This document shows, in pieces, positions 37,427 to 47,360 of a stretch of 56,406 nt of DNA (positions are counted from its first letter, which is position 1; the number at the start of each line of letters is the position of its first letter). The position numbers and the translations under genes were made by a program. This stretch comes from an uncultured Bacteroides sp. GTDB lineage: Bacteria > Bacteroidota > Bacteroidia > Bacteroidales > Bacteroidaceae. Under the pieces are notes generated by a model. It made no database searches. It saw nothing but the letters and a program-made list of their open reading frames with translations, and had not been told where the DNA came from. The DNA lies in assembly GCA_945607605.1 (NCBI GenBank), contig CALYZE010000007.1, forward strand, positions 1 to 56,406, given 5' to 3'.

Positions 37427-40045
37427 GTGAACGAAGATATTGTACTTACACCAATGATGAAACAGTTTTTAGACTTAAAGGCAAAGCATCCGGATGCCGT
37501 TATGCTGTTTCGTTGCGGTGACTTCTACGAAACCTACTCCACCGATGCTATTGTTGCAGCTGAAATTTTGGGTATTACCCTTACAAAGCGTGCTAACGGT
37601 AAGGGAAAGAGTATTGAAATGGCGGGGTTCCCGCATCATGCACTTGATACGTATCTGCCTAAACTGGTACGTGCCGGTAAGCGTGTGGCTATTTGTGACC
37701 AATTGGAAGATCCGAAGCTGACAAAGAAACTTGTAAAGCGTGGCATTACGGAATTAGTAACGCCGGGTGTATCTATCAATGATAATATATTAAACTATCG
37801 GGAGAATAACTTCCTGGCTGCCGTTCATTTCGGTAAAGGATCTTGCGGTGTGTCATTTTTGGATATATCGACAGGTGAATTTCTTACGGCAGAAGGTCCT
37901 TTTGATTACGTAGATAAACTTCTGAATAACTTTGCACCTAAAGAAGTACTTTTTGAACGTGGGAAACGCTTGATGTTTGAAGGAAATTTCGGAAGTAAAT
38001 TCTTTATCTTCGAACTGGACGACTGGGTGTTTACAGAAACCACTGCCCGAGAGAAATTGTTGAAGCATTTTGAGGTAAAGAATCTGAAAGGTTTTGGGGT
38101 AGACCATCTCAAGAACGGCATCATTGCTTCAGGCGCCATCCTACAATATCTTATCATGACCCAACACACTCAGATAGGACATGTCACCTCGCTGGCGCGT
38201 ATTGAAGAAGACAAATACGTGAGACTGGATAAATTTACAGTACGCAGCCTCGAATTGATGGGTAGCATGAATGATGGTGGAAGCAGCTTGCTCAATGTTA
38301 TTGATAAAACCATTAGTCCCATGGGGGCCCGCTTGCTGAAGCGCTGGCTCTTATTCCCGCTAAAAGATGTGCAGCCAATCAATGGGCGTTTGGATGTAGT
38401 GGAATATTTCTTCCGGCAACCGGACTTCAAGGAGTTAATTGAAGAACAAATGCATCTGATAGGTGACTTGGAACGTATCATTTCCAAAGTAGCGGTAGGT
38501 CGTGTTTCTCCACGCGAAGTAGTGGCGTTAAAAGTGGCTTTGCAAGCTATTGAGCCGATAAAGGAAGCTTGTATGGAGGCTGATAATGCTAGTTTGAATC
38601 ATATCGGCGAACAGTTGAATATCTGCCAGTCTATTCGTGACCGCATTGATAAAGAAATTGATAATGACCCACCATTATTACTCAATAAAGGAGGAGTTAT
38701 TAAGTCCGGTGTGAATGTTGAATTGGATGAATTACGACAAATAGCTTATTCCGGTAAGGATTATCTTTTGAGGATACAGCAACGTGAAAGTGAGCTGACA
38801 GGAATTCCTAGTTTAAAGATTGGTTATAACAATGTTTTCGGTTATTACATCGAAGTGCGTAATGTGCACAAAGATAAAGTTCCCCAAGAGTGGATACGTA
38901 AACAAACGTTGGTGAATGCTGAACGTTATATTACGCAGGAGCTAAAAGAATATGAAGAAAAAATTCTCGGTGCCGAAGATAAAATATCGATCTTAGAGAC
39001 GCAGTTGTATACAGAGTTGGTTCAGGCATTGAATAAGTTTATACCTGCCATCCAGGTTAATGCGAACCAGATAGCCCGTTTAGACTGCCTATTATCTTTT
39101 GCTACGGCTGCTCGTGCAAATAATTACATTCGTCCTATTATTATGGATGATGATCTATTGGATATCCGACAGGGACGGCATCCGGTTATTGAAAAACAAC
39201 TTCCCATCGGCGAAAAGTATATTGCTAATGATGTGATGTTAGATAGCGATACTCAGCAGATTATCATCATTACAGGCCCTAATATGGCCGGTAAGTCTGC
39301 TTTACTAAGACAAACAGCATTGATTACTTTGTTAGCACAGATTGGTAGTTTCGTACCTGCAGAGAGTGCGCACATTGGTTTGGTGGATAAGATATTTACC
39401 CGCGTGGGTGCCAGCGATAACATTTCCGTAGGTGAATCTACGTTTATGGTAGAGATGAACGAAGCATCTGATATCTTAAATAACCTATCTTCGAGGAGTT
39501 TGGTGCTCTTTGATGAGTTAGGGCGTGGTACATCTACCTACGATGGAATTTCGATTGCCTGGGCGATTGTAGAGCATATACACGAGCATCCTAAAGCGAA
39601 AGCACGTACCCTGTTTGCTACGCACTACCACGAACTGAATGAAATGGAGAAAAGCTTCAAACGAATCAAAAACTACAATGTGTCGGTCAAAGAGGTGGAA
39701 AACAAAGTGATTTTCCTGCGTAAACTGGAGCGTGGAGGGAGTGAGCACTCTTTCGGTATTCATGTGGCAAAATTGGCGGGTATGCCGAAGAGTATTGTGA
39801 AACGTTCCGATGAAATACTTCACCAATTAGAGGCAGAGAATCGTCAGACCGGAATGGTTAACGGTAAGACAATTACTGAAGGTGCTTCCTCAGCCGGTGG
39901 TATGCAACTCAGTTTTTTCCAGCTGGATGATCCGATATTATGTCAGATACGCGACGAGATACTGAATTTGGATGTGAATAACCTCACGCCGTTAGAGGCA
40001 CTAAATAAGTTGAGTGATATTAAAAAAATAGTAAGAGGGAAGTAA
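37427..40045 (+). CDS. mutS: DNA mismatch repair protein MutS
   Basis: Recognises mismatches and starts repair with MutL. 872 residues: N-terminal mismatch-binding domain with the FYE of CGDFYETY, connector, lever and clamp, then the ABC ATPase with Walker A GPNMAGKS, Walker B region [16 protein letters not shown] and the C-terminal dimerisation helix. The start is [16 protein letters not shown] fits the family, and the next in-frame ATG would cut into it. The TAA stop lies at the centre of a 32-base palindrome. Confidence 0.97.
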   Translation: MNEDIVLTPMMKQFLDLKAKHPDAVMLFRCGDFYETYSTDAIVAAEILGITLTKRANGKGKSIEMAGFPHHALDTYLPKLVRAGKRVAICDQLEDPKLTKKLVKRGITELVTPGVSINDNILNYRENNFLAAVHFGKGSCGVSFLDISTGEFLTAEGPFDYVDKLLNNFAPKEVLFERGKRLMFEGNFGSKFFIFELDDWVFTETTAREKLLKHFEVKNLKGFGVDHLKNGIIASGAILQYLIMTQHTQIGHVTSLARIEEDKYVRLDKFTVRSLELMGSMNDGGSSLLNVIDKTISPMGARLLKRWLLFPLKDVQPINGRLDVVEYFFRQPDFKELIEEQMHLIGDLERIISKVAVGRVSPREVVALKVALQAIEPIKEACMEADNASLNHIGEQLNICQSIRDRIDKEIDNDPPLLLNKGGVIKSGVNVELDELRQIAYSGKDYLLRIQQRESELTGIPSLKIGYNNVFGYYIEVRNVHKDKVPQEWIRKQTLVNAERYITQELKEYEEKILGAEDKISILETQLYTELVQALNKFIPAIQVNANQIARLDCLLSFATAARANNYIRPIIMDDDLLDIRQGRHPVIEKQLPIGEKYIANDVMLDSDTQQIIIITGPNMAGKSALLRQTALITLLAQIGSFVPAESAHIGLVDKIFTRVGASDNISVGESTFMVEMNEASDILNNLSSRSLVLFDELGRGTSTYDGISIAWAIVEHIHEHPKAKARTLFATHYHELNEMEKSFKRIKNYNVSVKEVENKVIFLRKLERGGSEHSFGIHVAKLAGMPKSIVKRSDEILHQLEAENRQTGMVNGKTITEGASSAGGMQLSFFQLDDPILCQIRDEILNLDVNNLTPLEALNKLSDIKKIVRGK

Positions 40046-40061
40046 TTACTTCCCTCTTACT
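40030..40061. terminator. Perfect 32-base palindrome at the mutS stop; probable terminator for lgt
   Basis: The sequence from 40030 to 40061 is its own reverse complement, centred on the mutS stop codon. On the minus strand it is followed by TATTTTTTTA, so it is best as the terminator of lgt read-through. On the plus strand only TTTG follows. Confidence 0.7.
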
Positions 40062-40160
40062 TTGAATAATAAATTCTATTATTGTTGTCCGATGAAAGAC
40101 TCTATCTTTCATTAGTGTAAATGTCTTGCAAAATTTCTATTTCTGACTGTCCTTATTTAT

Positions 40161-41054
40161 CTACTGTCTCTTTTTTCCGTAGAAAAACATGAAATAGATT
40201 CCGATCACTATAAACGGGATGCTAAGCCATTGTCCCATGTTCAGTGTCATACCATCTTCAAAGTTTACTTGATTTTCTTTGAGGTATTCGATAAAGAAAC
40301 GGAAAACGAATATTTCCGTCAAGCAGAGACCAAAGAAGAAACCGCGATGGTAAGGCAGTGTGATAGGGGATGATTTCAATTTTGTTCCGCTGAAGTCTGT
40401 CTGGGGAGAAGTCATTTGCTTCTTCTGCCCACGCTTATAGAGGTAAATCATGCCAAGGAAGAAAATAAAGTAGGCAATGGCTTCGTAAAGCTGTGCCGGA
40501 TGTCGTGGAAGCATATCTACTCTTTCGAAGATAAATGCCCAGGGTACGTCAGTAGGTTTACCAATGATTTCAGAATTCATTAAGTTGGCAAGTCGGATGG
40601 AGCAAGCTGTGATGGGGGTAGCTACAGCTATCATATCAAGTACATCTACATAATGAATCTTTGTTTTGCGACAGTATAGCCAAAGGGATATAATCAAACC
40701 AAGCGTACCGCCGTGACTGGCCAGTCCTTCGTATCCGGTCCATTTCCAACCTCCGTCCGGCAGGAACTTGACGGGAAGTATCATTTCCCAAAAGTGGTGT
40801 AAATAATACTCCGGTTGATAAAAGAGGCAGTGCCCCAATCGCGCTCCAACCAAAATGCCAAAGAAGCAATAGAAGAAGAGCGGTTCAAACTTATCGTCAC
40901 CGATTTTCCGGTCACGGAATTGACGGCGTACTACTAAGTAGGCGAGTGCGATACCGACAACCCATAACAAGCCGTAGTAGCGTATAGGCAAGTGGCCGAA
41001 GAGGTTGAATAGTTCGGGATCGGGATTCCAGTTGATAGTGAGCAGTGATAGCAT
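40161..41054 (-). CDS. lgt: Prolipoprotein diacylglyceryl transferase
   Basis: Inner-membrane enzyme that attaches diacylglycerol to the lipobox cysteine of prolipoproteins, for example the two lipoproteins in this window. 297 residues with seven membrane segments. Family blocks are [21 protein letters not shown] (catalytic His) and [22 protein letters not shown] precedes a late helix. There is an unusual polar insert near residues 210-230. A TACCTTTG box at 41092-41099 lies just upstream. Confidence 0.94.
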   Translation of the reverse strand: MLSLLTINWNPDPELFNLFGHLPIRYYGLLWVVGIALAYLVVRRQFRDRKIGDDKFEPLFFYCFFGILVGARLGHCLFYQPEYYLHHFWEMILPVKFLPDGGWKWTGYEGLASHGGTLGLIISLWLYCRKTKIHYVDVLDMIAVATPITACSIRLANLMNSEIIGKPTDVPWAFIFERVDMLPRHPAQLYEAIAYFIFFLGMIYLYKRGQKKQMTSPQTDFSGTKLKSSPITLPYHRGFFFGLCLTEIFVFRFFIEYLKENQVNFEDGMTLNMGQWLSIPFIVIGIYFMFFYGKKRQ

Positions 41055-41091
41055 ATGAATGAAGAATTAAGTTGCTGAATCTATGGTTTGG

Positions 41092-41099
41092 CAAAGGTA
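41092..41099 (-). promoter_or_regulatory. lgt promoter -7 box
   Basis: TACCTTTG on the minus strand, 38 bases upstream of the ATG. The gap 41055-41300 contains nothing else except a short direct repeat near 41194-41230. Confidence 0.55.
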
Positions 41100-41300
41100 T
41101 AAAATTTTCTCATTTACCGAATAAGGAGGCTACATATTTGTCATGCTTTCATAAAATGTTCTTTTTGACTATATGGTTCAAATGGCCTATTTGTAACTCG
41201 ATAGAGAGTAGTCAACTCGAAAGTGAGTAGAACTTTTCGCCTTCTTATCTTCCCATTTTTTTGCTGTAATAATAAGACCTTAAAAAAGTATGAAGTCAAA

Positions 41301-42224
41301 TTATTTTTTAAATTTTTCTGACACCATTCTATAGGTTGGAGTCTCAATTCCTTGTTTTTCCGCTTCAGAAATCATATCGAACAGCAAGCCTTGTACTTCG
41401 CTTTCATGCCCTTTTGCTAAGTCTTTCTGCATGGAAGCAGTACTTTCAGGTGCAAGCTTGTCGACAACTTTAAGGTTATATTCTATCATATCTTCTTTGA
41501 ATACAATACCTAGTTTCTTGCCTAAAGCAGCACTCTCTCGCGAAAGGCCAATGAAAGTATCACGTACTTTTCCGGGCTTTTGAACTTCTCCCATAGGCAC
41601 ATCATAGTAGGCTCCTGTGATTGCCATTGCGGAGATGAATGACCACTTGACGAATGTGTCTCGTTTAATGTCCGAAGATATTTCAGCCTTGATGCCGCTC
41701 TCCTGCAAATCATTTTGCACGGTTTTCAACATTCCTTCGGGTGGGGTAGTGCCTTTATGTGCACCATAGACGATACGGAATATCTTGCCCATCTGCGTTA
41801 CTTCTCCTTTGTCCGAAAGAAAGCCTACGATATAGATGCAACCATCTAGTACGGTAACATCGGGAACGAGACGTTGGATGCGAGGACCTGTGCCATAAAC
41901 ATTTAATATGGGAATGACTACCGTGTGTTCGTGTGCAGCACGTTTGATTAACTCCGTAATGGAGTCTACAGAATAACCTTTGACACATACGAAGATCACA
42001 TCTGCTTTGCCTTGAAATTCTTCTGCAGTAGATGCGTTTATCTTTAATGCATGCTCACCTTTTAAGTCAGAATGCAGCAGTAACCCGTGTTCACGAATGG
42101 CGGCAAGATGTTCTCCGCGCGCAATGCAAGTAACATCTTTGCCGGCTAGAGACAGGAATGCAGCAATAGAGCCTCCTACACCGCCTGTGCCTGCAATGAG
42201 ATATTTTAATTTATCATTTTCCAT
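41301..42224 (-). CDS. panE: Ketopantoate reductase family protein (2-dehydropantoate 2-reductase)
   Basis: NADPH-dependent reduction of ketopantoate to pantoate in coenzyme A synthesis is the family role. 307 residues from the ATG at 42222-42224: Rossmann motif GTGGVGGSIAAFL at the N-terminus, VKGYSVDSI, and a C-terminal helical domain with the conserved Lys region DTFVKWSFISA. Related reductases of this fold can act on other 2-oxo acids, so the gene symbol is probable, not certain. Confidence 0.8.
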   Translation of the reverse strand: MENDKLKYLIAGTGGVGGSIAAFLSLAGKDVTCIARGEHLAAIREHGLLLHSDLKGEHALKINASTAEEFQGKADVIFVCVKGYSVDSITELIKRAAHEHTVVIPILNVYGTGPRIQRLVPDVTVLDGCIYIVGFLSDKGEVTQMGKIFRIVYGAHKGTTPPEGMLKTVQNDLQESGIKAEISSDIKRDTFVKWSFISAMAITGAYYDVPMGEVQKPGKVRDTFIGLSRESAALGKKLGIVFKEDMIEYNLKVVDKLAPESTASMQKDLAKGHESEVQGLLFDMISEAEKQGIETPTYRMVSEKFKK

Positions 42225-42339
42225 TTGCAATGTATTGTTAAATTGTTTGACAAATGTTGGCTTGCTTTCTTTTAAAAATGCGGTAATGACTGCTATATGC
42301 TACGCATAAAGGATAGAATTAAGTCAGAATCAATCGTTA

Positions 42340-43443
42340 TTATACATTGAATCGGAAATGCATGATATCGCCATCCTGTACGACGTATTCCTTGCCTTCT
42401 ACACCTAGTTTTCCAGCTTCGCGTACGGCAGATTCACTGCCATATTTGATAAAATCTTCATATTTGATTACTTCTGCACGAATAAATCCTTTCTCAAAAT
42501 CGGTATGAATGACTCCGGCACATTGTGGAGCTTTCCAACCCTTCTGGTAAGTCCAGGCTCTTACTTCTATTTCTCCAGCAGTGATGAAAGTTTCGAGATT
42601 CAATAAATTATAAGCTGACCTAATGAGACGACTTACGCCTGATTCTTCCAGACCAATTTCCTGAAGAAACATCTGACGGTCTTCGTAAGTTTCCAGTTCG
42701 GCGATATCAGCTTCAGTCTTCGCCGCTACGATTAAGATTTCCGCATTTTCATCCTTCACAGCCTCACAAACCATATGGACGTATTTGTTACCGTTCACGG
42801 CACTTGTTTCATCCACGTTGCAAACGTACATCACTGGTTTAGAGGTCAACAAGAAAAGTTCTTTGGCAATCTTCTGTTCGTCTTTGGTTTCGAACTGTAC
42901 AGTACGGGCAGATTTACCTTGTTCTAGAGCTTCTTTGTATTGTATCAATACATCATAAGTCTGTTTGGCAGTCTTGTCACCACCGGTTTGTGCTTGCTTC
43001 TGAACTTTTTGAATGCGACTTTCAATGGTTTCAAGGTCTTTCAATTGAAGTTCGTAGTCAATGATTTCCTTATCGCGTATAGGATTTATACTGCCGTCCA
43101 CGTGGGTCACGTTATCATCATCGAAACAACGCAACACGTGAATGATGGCATCTGTTTCACGAATATTGGCTAGAAATTTATTTCCCAAACCTTCGCCCTT
43201 GCTGGCACCTTTCACCAGTCCGGCAATATCGACAATCTCCACGGTAGTGGGGATAATGCGTCCCGGATGTATCAATTCGGCAAGTTTTGTCAGTCGTTCG
43301 TCGGGTACGGTGATGACACCTACGTTAGGTTCTATCGTACAAAAAGGAAAATTTGCTGCCTGCGCCTTTGCGTTGGACAAGCAATTAAAAAGTGTCGATT
43401 TACCTACGTTTGGCAATCCGACAATACCGCATTGTAAAGCCAT
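42340..43443 (-). CDS. ychF: Ribosome-associated ATPase YchF (OLA1)
   Basis: Obg-related P-loop NTPase that prefers ATP and binds ribosomes. 367 residues: Walker A GLPNVGKSTLFN (residues 8-19), switch region, DIAGLVKGASKGEGLGNKFLANI, a coiled-coil insert (about 125-170), and a C-terminal TGS domain (YQKGWKAPQCAGVIHTDFEKG). NKxD is replaced by NVDE, as usual for YchF. It has its own promoter box at 43519-43526. Confidence 0.95.
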   Translation of the reverse strand: MALQCGIVGLPNVGKSTLFNCLSNAKAQAANFPFCTIEPNVGVITVPDERLTKLAELIHPGRIIPTTVEIVDIAGLVKGASKGEGLGNKFLANIRETDAIIHVLRCFDDDNVTHVDGSINPIRDKEIIDYELQLKDLETIESRIQKVQKQAQTGGDKTAKQTYDVLIQYKEALEQGKSARTVQFETKDEQKIAKELFLLTSKPVMYVCNVDETSAVNGNKYVHMVCEAVKDENAEILIVAAKTEADIAELETYEDRQMFLQEIGLEESGVSRLIRSAYNLLNLETFITAGEIEVRAWTYQKGWKAPQCAGVIHTDFEKGFIRAEVIKYEDFIKYGSESAVREAGKLGVEGKEYVVQDGDIMHFRFNV

Positions 43444-43518
43444 TATCTATTTCGTTATTTAGAGTTATCTTCTTGATTTATACGGTTGGAATCTTTAGTA
43501 TCCACCGTTTTCCGCCTG

Positions 43519-43526
43519 CAAAGATA
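43519..43526 (-). promoter_or_regulatory. ychF promoter -7 box
   Basis: Perfect TATCTTTG on the minus strand, 76 bases before the ATG. Confidence 0.6.
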
Positions 43527-43643
43527 GGTATTTTATCTTTCTTTGCATATAGGGAAGAACTAAATATATAGGAGACATGCAGGCTATCAGGTTCTATCTT
43601 ATTTTCTTTTGTTGGTGGATCTTTACTTTTGATAAATAAAAAA

Positions 43644-43674
43644 GGAGCTGAAGTACATCACGTATTTCAGCTCC
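43644..43674 (-). terminator. Terminator of the DUF3836 gene
   Basis: Stem 43644-43656/43662-43674 with one G-T pair, followed on the minus strand by six T. It lies 70 bases past the DUF3836 stop. Confidence 0.8.
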
Positions 43675-43743
43675 TGGAACTTATAAAAAGGTTTTGGTTA
43701 TTGTAAGAGTAAATTAATTCTTTAAGAAAAAAGTGTTGAGTAA

Positions 43744-44136
43744 TTACATATTCGGATTATCCATGGTTACCGTCATTTCGGGCACCAATACGTATTCGCT
43801 TTTTTTATTATTCCACTTATAATAAGTAGTCGTAAGGCTTTTACCCTGATATGCGTAGCGGATGCATAGGTCATTAGCCCATGTATTCTTGTTGGCATTC
43901 CACTTCAAAGCTTCGCTCTCTGTCATACGATTCTGATCGTCGTACTTGTAGTTATACTTCATGTAATTGGCAAGGGTTGTGCCTTCTGTTTTGTAAACGG
44001 TTTGTCCAACCATTACACCATTTACTTCTTCCGAATTGTAAATAAGGTTGTTTTTATTGTCAGCAGATACATTTAATCCACAGGTGAATAAAAGTGCTGA
44101 AAGAAACATTAATTTTAAAGATACTTTTGTTTTCAT
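43744..44136 (-). CDS. DUF3836 secreted protein
   Basis: 130 residues: signal peptide (about 1-25, cleavage after VSA), then a small beta-rich domain with YNYKYDDQNRMTESEALKWN and WANDLCIRYAYQGKSLTTTYYKWN (shortened landmarks), the hallmark of the Bacteroides DUF3836 family. Function unknown, often present in several copies in these genomes. It is transcribed alone, with a TACCTTTG box at 44196-44203 and its own terminator. Confidence 0.85.
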   Translation of the reverse strand: MKTKVSLKLMFLSALLFTCGLNVSADNKNNLIYNSEEVNGVMVGQTVYKTEGTTLANYMKYNYKYDDQNRMTESEALKWNANKNTWANDLCIRYAYQGKSLTTTYYKWNNKKSEYVLVPEMTVTMDNPNM

Positions 44137-44195
44137 GGCTCTATTGATTTGGTTTATTACTTACTAAAAACTATCATTATGTTATTATGATGCGA

Positions 44196-44203
44196 CAAAG
44201 GTA
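44196..44203 (-). promoter_or_regulatory. Promoter -7 box of the DUF3836 gene
   Basis: TACCTTTG on the minus strand, 60 bases before the ATG. Confidence 0.6.
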
Positions 44204-44305
44204 TGTATATGTTTGACATAAAACGCAATATTTAATTTAAAAATATCAAAAAGATATTGTACTGCATTTTGATGCACTTTCTTTTTGACAAGATAGATAA
44301 ACAAA

Positions 44306-44338
44306 AGAATATCCAGCAGAGAGGTTGCTGGATATTCT
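44306..44338 (-). terminator. polA terminator
   Basis: Perfect 13-base-pair stem (44306-44318 with 44326-44338), followed on the minus strand by TTTTGTTT. It lies 75 bases past the polA stop. Confidence 0.8.
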
Positions 44339-44412
44339 AATAAGCAAACTGTATTTTAAAGTATTACTTCTGTTGCTTTCTGATTGTAAGTTAAATAAGG
44401 TTATTTATAAGA

Positions 44413-47274
44413 TTAGTGCGCTTCTAACCAGTTATTTCCCCATCCGCAATCAGCTTTCAAGGGTACGTGCATATGATATGCATGCTCCATCTCCTCAATT
44501 ACAATTTTTTGAATAATCTCTTTTTCAGAGGCTGGAACGCTGAAATTAAGTTCGTCATGGACTTGTAAAATCATCTTTGCTTTCAAATTGTTACTAATAA
44601 AGCGTTGATAGATGTGTGTCATGGCTACTTTGATGATATCAGCGGCACTTCCTTGGATAGGAGCGTTGATGGCATTTCGTTCGGCGTAACCACGGACAAC
44701 GGAGTTACGTGAGTTGATATCGGGTAGGAAGCGTTTGCGGTGAAATAGGGTTTCCACATATCCATTTTCGCGTGCTATCTGGATACTCTTATCCATATAT
44801 TCCTTGACTTGTGGATAGGTTTCAAAATATCCATCAATCAATTCTTTGGCTTCCTGGCGGGAGACATTCATTCGTTCAGCTAATCCGAATACAGAGATAC
44901 CATATATAATACCGAAGTTGGCTGTTTTGGCTTTACGTCGCATATCGGGTGTTACTTCCTCTATATCTATTTTATAGATTTTGGCTGCGGTGGCAGCGTG
45001 AATATCGTGTCCACTGAGGAAGGCGTCAATCATATTTTTGTCTTCGCTGAGATGTGCCATAATGCGTAGCTCAATCTGCGAATAGTCGGCAGAAAAGAAC
45101 TCGCAACCGTCATCCGGTATGAAAGCTTTCCGTATTTCCTTACCATCTTCATCGCGAATAGGGATGTTCTGCAAGTTAGGGTTACTGGAGCTTAGTCGGC
45201 CGGTGGAGGTAACTGCTTGGTTGAACGAAGTATGGATGCGTCCTGTACGTGGATTGATCAGTTGCGGCAGGGAATCAATGTAGGTACTTAGCAGTTTTTT
45301 AAGTCCGCGGTATTCAAGTATCTTTCCGATAACCTCATGTTTCCCTCGGAGGCTTTCAAGTACTTCTTCGGAAGTAACATATTGTCCCGTCTTGGTTTTT
45401 TTAGCTTTCTCAACGATTTTTAGTTTGTCGAAGAGTACTTCGCCCACTTGTTTGGGTGAGGCGATGTTGAAAGTTTCTCCAGCCAGCTCATAGATGTTTT
45501 TTTCAATCTCCTGTAGGCGGATAGTAAAATGTTCTGACGACTGTTTAAGTGCCTTTGTGTCGAGGCGCACGCCATTTGTTTCTATATTGACGAGTACGGG
45601 AACCAGAGGCATTTCTATTTTGTAAAACAGGTGTTCGGCTCCTTGTTCCTTCAATTCTTTTTCAAGGACATTTTTCAACTTCAAGGTAACATCTGTATCT
45701 TCGCAAGCATACCGATAGATATCTTCCGGTGGAAGGTCGCGCATGTTTTTCTGATTTTTGCCTCTAGCTCCAATAAGTTCATCAATATGGATGGTCTGAT
45801 AGTTCAGATAGATTTCTGCAAGATAGTCCATGTTGTGGCGGAGCTCCGGTTGAAGTACGTAATGGGCAAGCATTGTATCGAAGAGGGCTCCTCGAACTTG
45901 AACTCCATAATTTTGAAGGACAATCATATCGTATTTAATATTTTGTCCAACTTTCAATGATTTTTCGTTTTCGTAGAGGGGACGAAACTCGTTCACAATT
46001 TTTAAAGCTTCTTCACGATTAGTAGGAACAGGTACATAGTAACCTTTATTTTCGGCCTCACTGAAGCTTATTCCTACTAATTCGGCTTCCATGGGATCGA
46101 TTCCGGTGGTTTCCGTATCTATTGATAGAATTTCAGATGTAAGTAAAAATTGAATCAAATCCTTTCTTTTATCTTCTGTATCAATGAGTTGGTATTCCAC
46201 ATTGAGCATTTCTAAGCGTGTTAGATTTGAATTTTGATAGTCGTCTGTACCATTGCCTGCAGAATTTGCAAACAAATCGCCTTGAATAGGAGCTTTCTTT
46301 TCAGCAACTTCGTTTTTTTCTTGAGCAAACAAGGTGCCGGCAAAAAGATCGGGTGTAGGCGAGGTGGCAGAAGAAAGAGACGAGGCTAGGGGAGTGTTCC
46401 TTTTTTTAAGAACCCGATCAATGAGGGTTCGAAATTCTAGCTCCTCAAAAATTTTGCGTAGCTCTTCTTCATTCGGTTCTTCGCGAACAAGTGCTTTCAT
46501 GTCAAGTTTGATAGGTACGTCAATCTTGATGGTTGCAAGAAATTTGGAGAAGGTAATCATTTCGCGATTAGTCTCTACCTTTGTCTTGATTGCTCCTTTC
46601 AGCTGGTCGGTATGTGCTAACAAATTTTCGATACTGTCGAATTCGGAAATGAGCTTTTGTGCCGTTTTCTCTCCAACACCAGGGCATCCGGGGATATTGT
46701 CGGAAGAGTCACCCATTAATCCCAGTATGTCAATGACCTGTGCGGTGGATTGAATGTTGAATTTTGCTTTTATTTCTTCTATACCCATCACTTCAAAGCC
46801 TCCGGTATGTTTCGGACGATACATAAATACGTTTTCTGATACCAATTGACCATAGTCTTTATCGGGAGTCATCATATAGGTAGTAATGCCTTGTTTGCCT
46901 GCTTCGGTAGCAAGAGTGCCGATGACGTCATCGGCTTCATAACCCGAAACTTCCAGAATAGGAATACGGTAGGCACGAATAATCTCCTTAATAATAGGGA
47001 CAGACAGGCGGATGGCTTCCGGCGTCTCTTCGCGTTGTGCTTTGTACTGCTCGTAGGCTTCGTGGCGGAAAGTGGGACCTGCGGGGTCAAAAGCAACTCC
47101 AATGTGTGAGGGACTTTCCTTTTTAAGTATTTCTTCAAGTGTATTAACGAAACCTAGTATAGCCGAGGTATTGAAACCTTTAGAATTGACTCGCGGATTC
47201 TTGATGAATGCGTAATAAGCTCGATATATCAGTGCATAAGCGTCGAGCAAGAAGAGTTTATTGGTTGAATTCAT
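44413..47274 (-). CDS. polA: DNA polymerase I
   Basis: Fills gaps in repair and removes RNA primers. 953 residues from the ATG of MNSTNKLFLLDAYALIY; the 11 codons upstream (to 47307) add nothing conserved. N-terminal 5'-3' exonuclease (GDSSDNIPGCPGVGEKTA), 3'-5' exonuclease with DTETTG in the middle, then the polymerase with SADYSQIELR (motif A), RRKAKTANFGIIYG (motif B) and QVHDELNF (motif C). All three domains keep their key residues. Transcribed singly, divergent from the polyprenyl synthase gene. Confidence 0.96.
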   Translation of the reverse strand: MNSTNKLFLLDAYALIYRAYYAFIKNPRVNSKGFNTSAILGFVNTLEEILKKESPSHIGVAFDPAGPTFRHEAYEQYKAQREETPEAIRLSVPIIKEIIRAYRIPILEVSGYEADDVIGTLATEAGKQGITTYMMTPDKDYGQLVSENVFMYRPKHTGGFEVMGIEEIKAKFNIQSTAQVIDILGLMGDSSDNIPGCPGVGEKTAQKLISEFDSIENLLAHTDQLKGAIKTKVETNREMITFSKFLATIKIDVPIKLDMKALVREEPNEEELRKIFEELEFRTLIDRVLKKRNTPLASSLSSATSPTPDLFAGTLFAQEKNEVAEKKAPIQGDLFANSAGNGTDDYQNSNLTRLEMLNVEYQLIDTEDKRKDLIQFLLTSEILSIDTETTGIDPMEAELVGISFSEAENKGYYVPVPTNREEALKIVNEFRPLYENEKSLKVGQNIKYDMIVLQNYGVQVRGALFDTMLAHYVLQPELRHNMDYLAEIYLNYQTIHIDELIGARGKNQKNMRDLPPEDIYRYACEDTDVTLKLKNVLEKELKEQGAEHLFYKIEMPLVPVLVNIETNGVRLDTKALKQSSEHFTIRLQEIEKNIYELAGETFNIASPKQVGEVLFDKLKIVEKAKKTKTGQYVTSEEVLESLRGKHEVIGKILEYRGLKKLLSTYIDSLPQLINPRTGRIHTSFNQAVTSTGRLSSSNPNLQNIPIRDEDGKEIRKAFIPDDGCEFFSADYSQIELRIMAHLSEDKNMIDAFLSGHDIHAATAAKIYKIDIEEVTPDMRRKAKTANFGIIYGISVFGLAERMNVSRQEAKELIDGYFETYPQVKEYMDKSIQIARENGYVETLFHRKRFLPDINSRNSVVRGYAERNAINAPIQGSAADIIKVAMTHIYQRFISNNLKAKMILQVHDELNFSVPASEKEIIQKIVIEEMEHAYHMHVPLKADCGWGNNWLEAH

Positions 47275-47335
47275 AGATTTATCCTTTTTTTCATGGTAAA
47301 AGTACAAAAAAATACCGTATTAATCGTTTTATTAC

Positions 47336-47343
47336 TATTTTTG
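47336..47343 (+). promoter_or_regulatory. Promoter -7 box of the polyprenyl synthase gene
   Basis: TATTTTTG, 17 bases before the ATG at 47361. Confidence 0.45.
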
Positions 47344-47360
47344 TAGGCAAATAGCGATGT

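Noticed and set aside
41141-41347. 68-codon minus-strand ORF behind panE
   Set aside because: It overlaps the panE end, spans the short direct repeat and has no promoter or recognisable domain.
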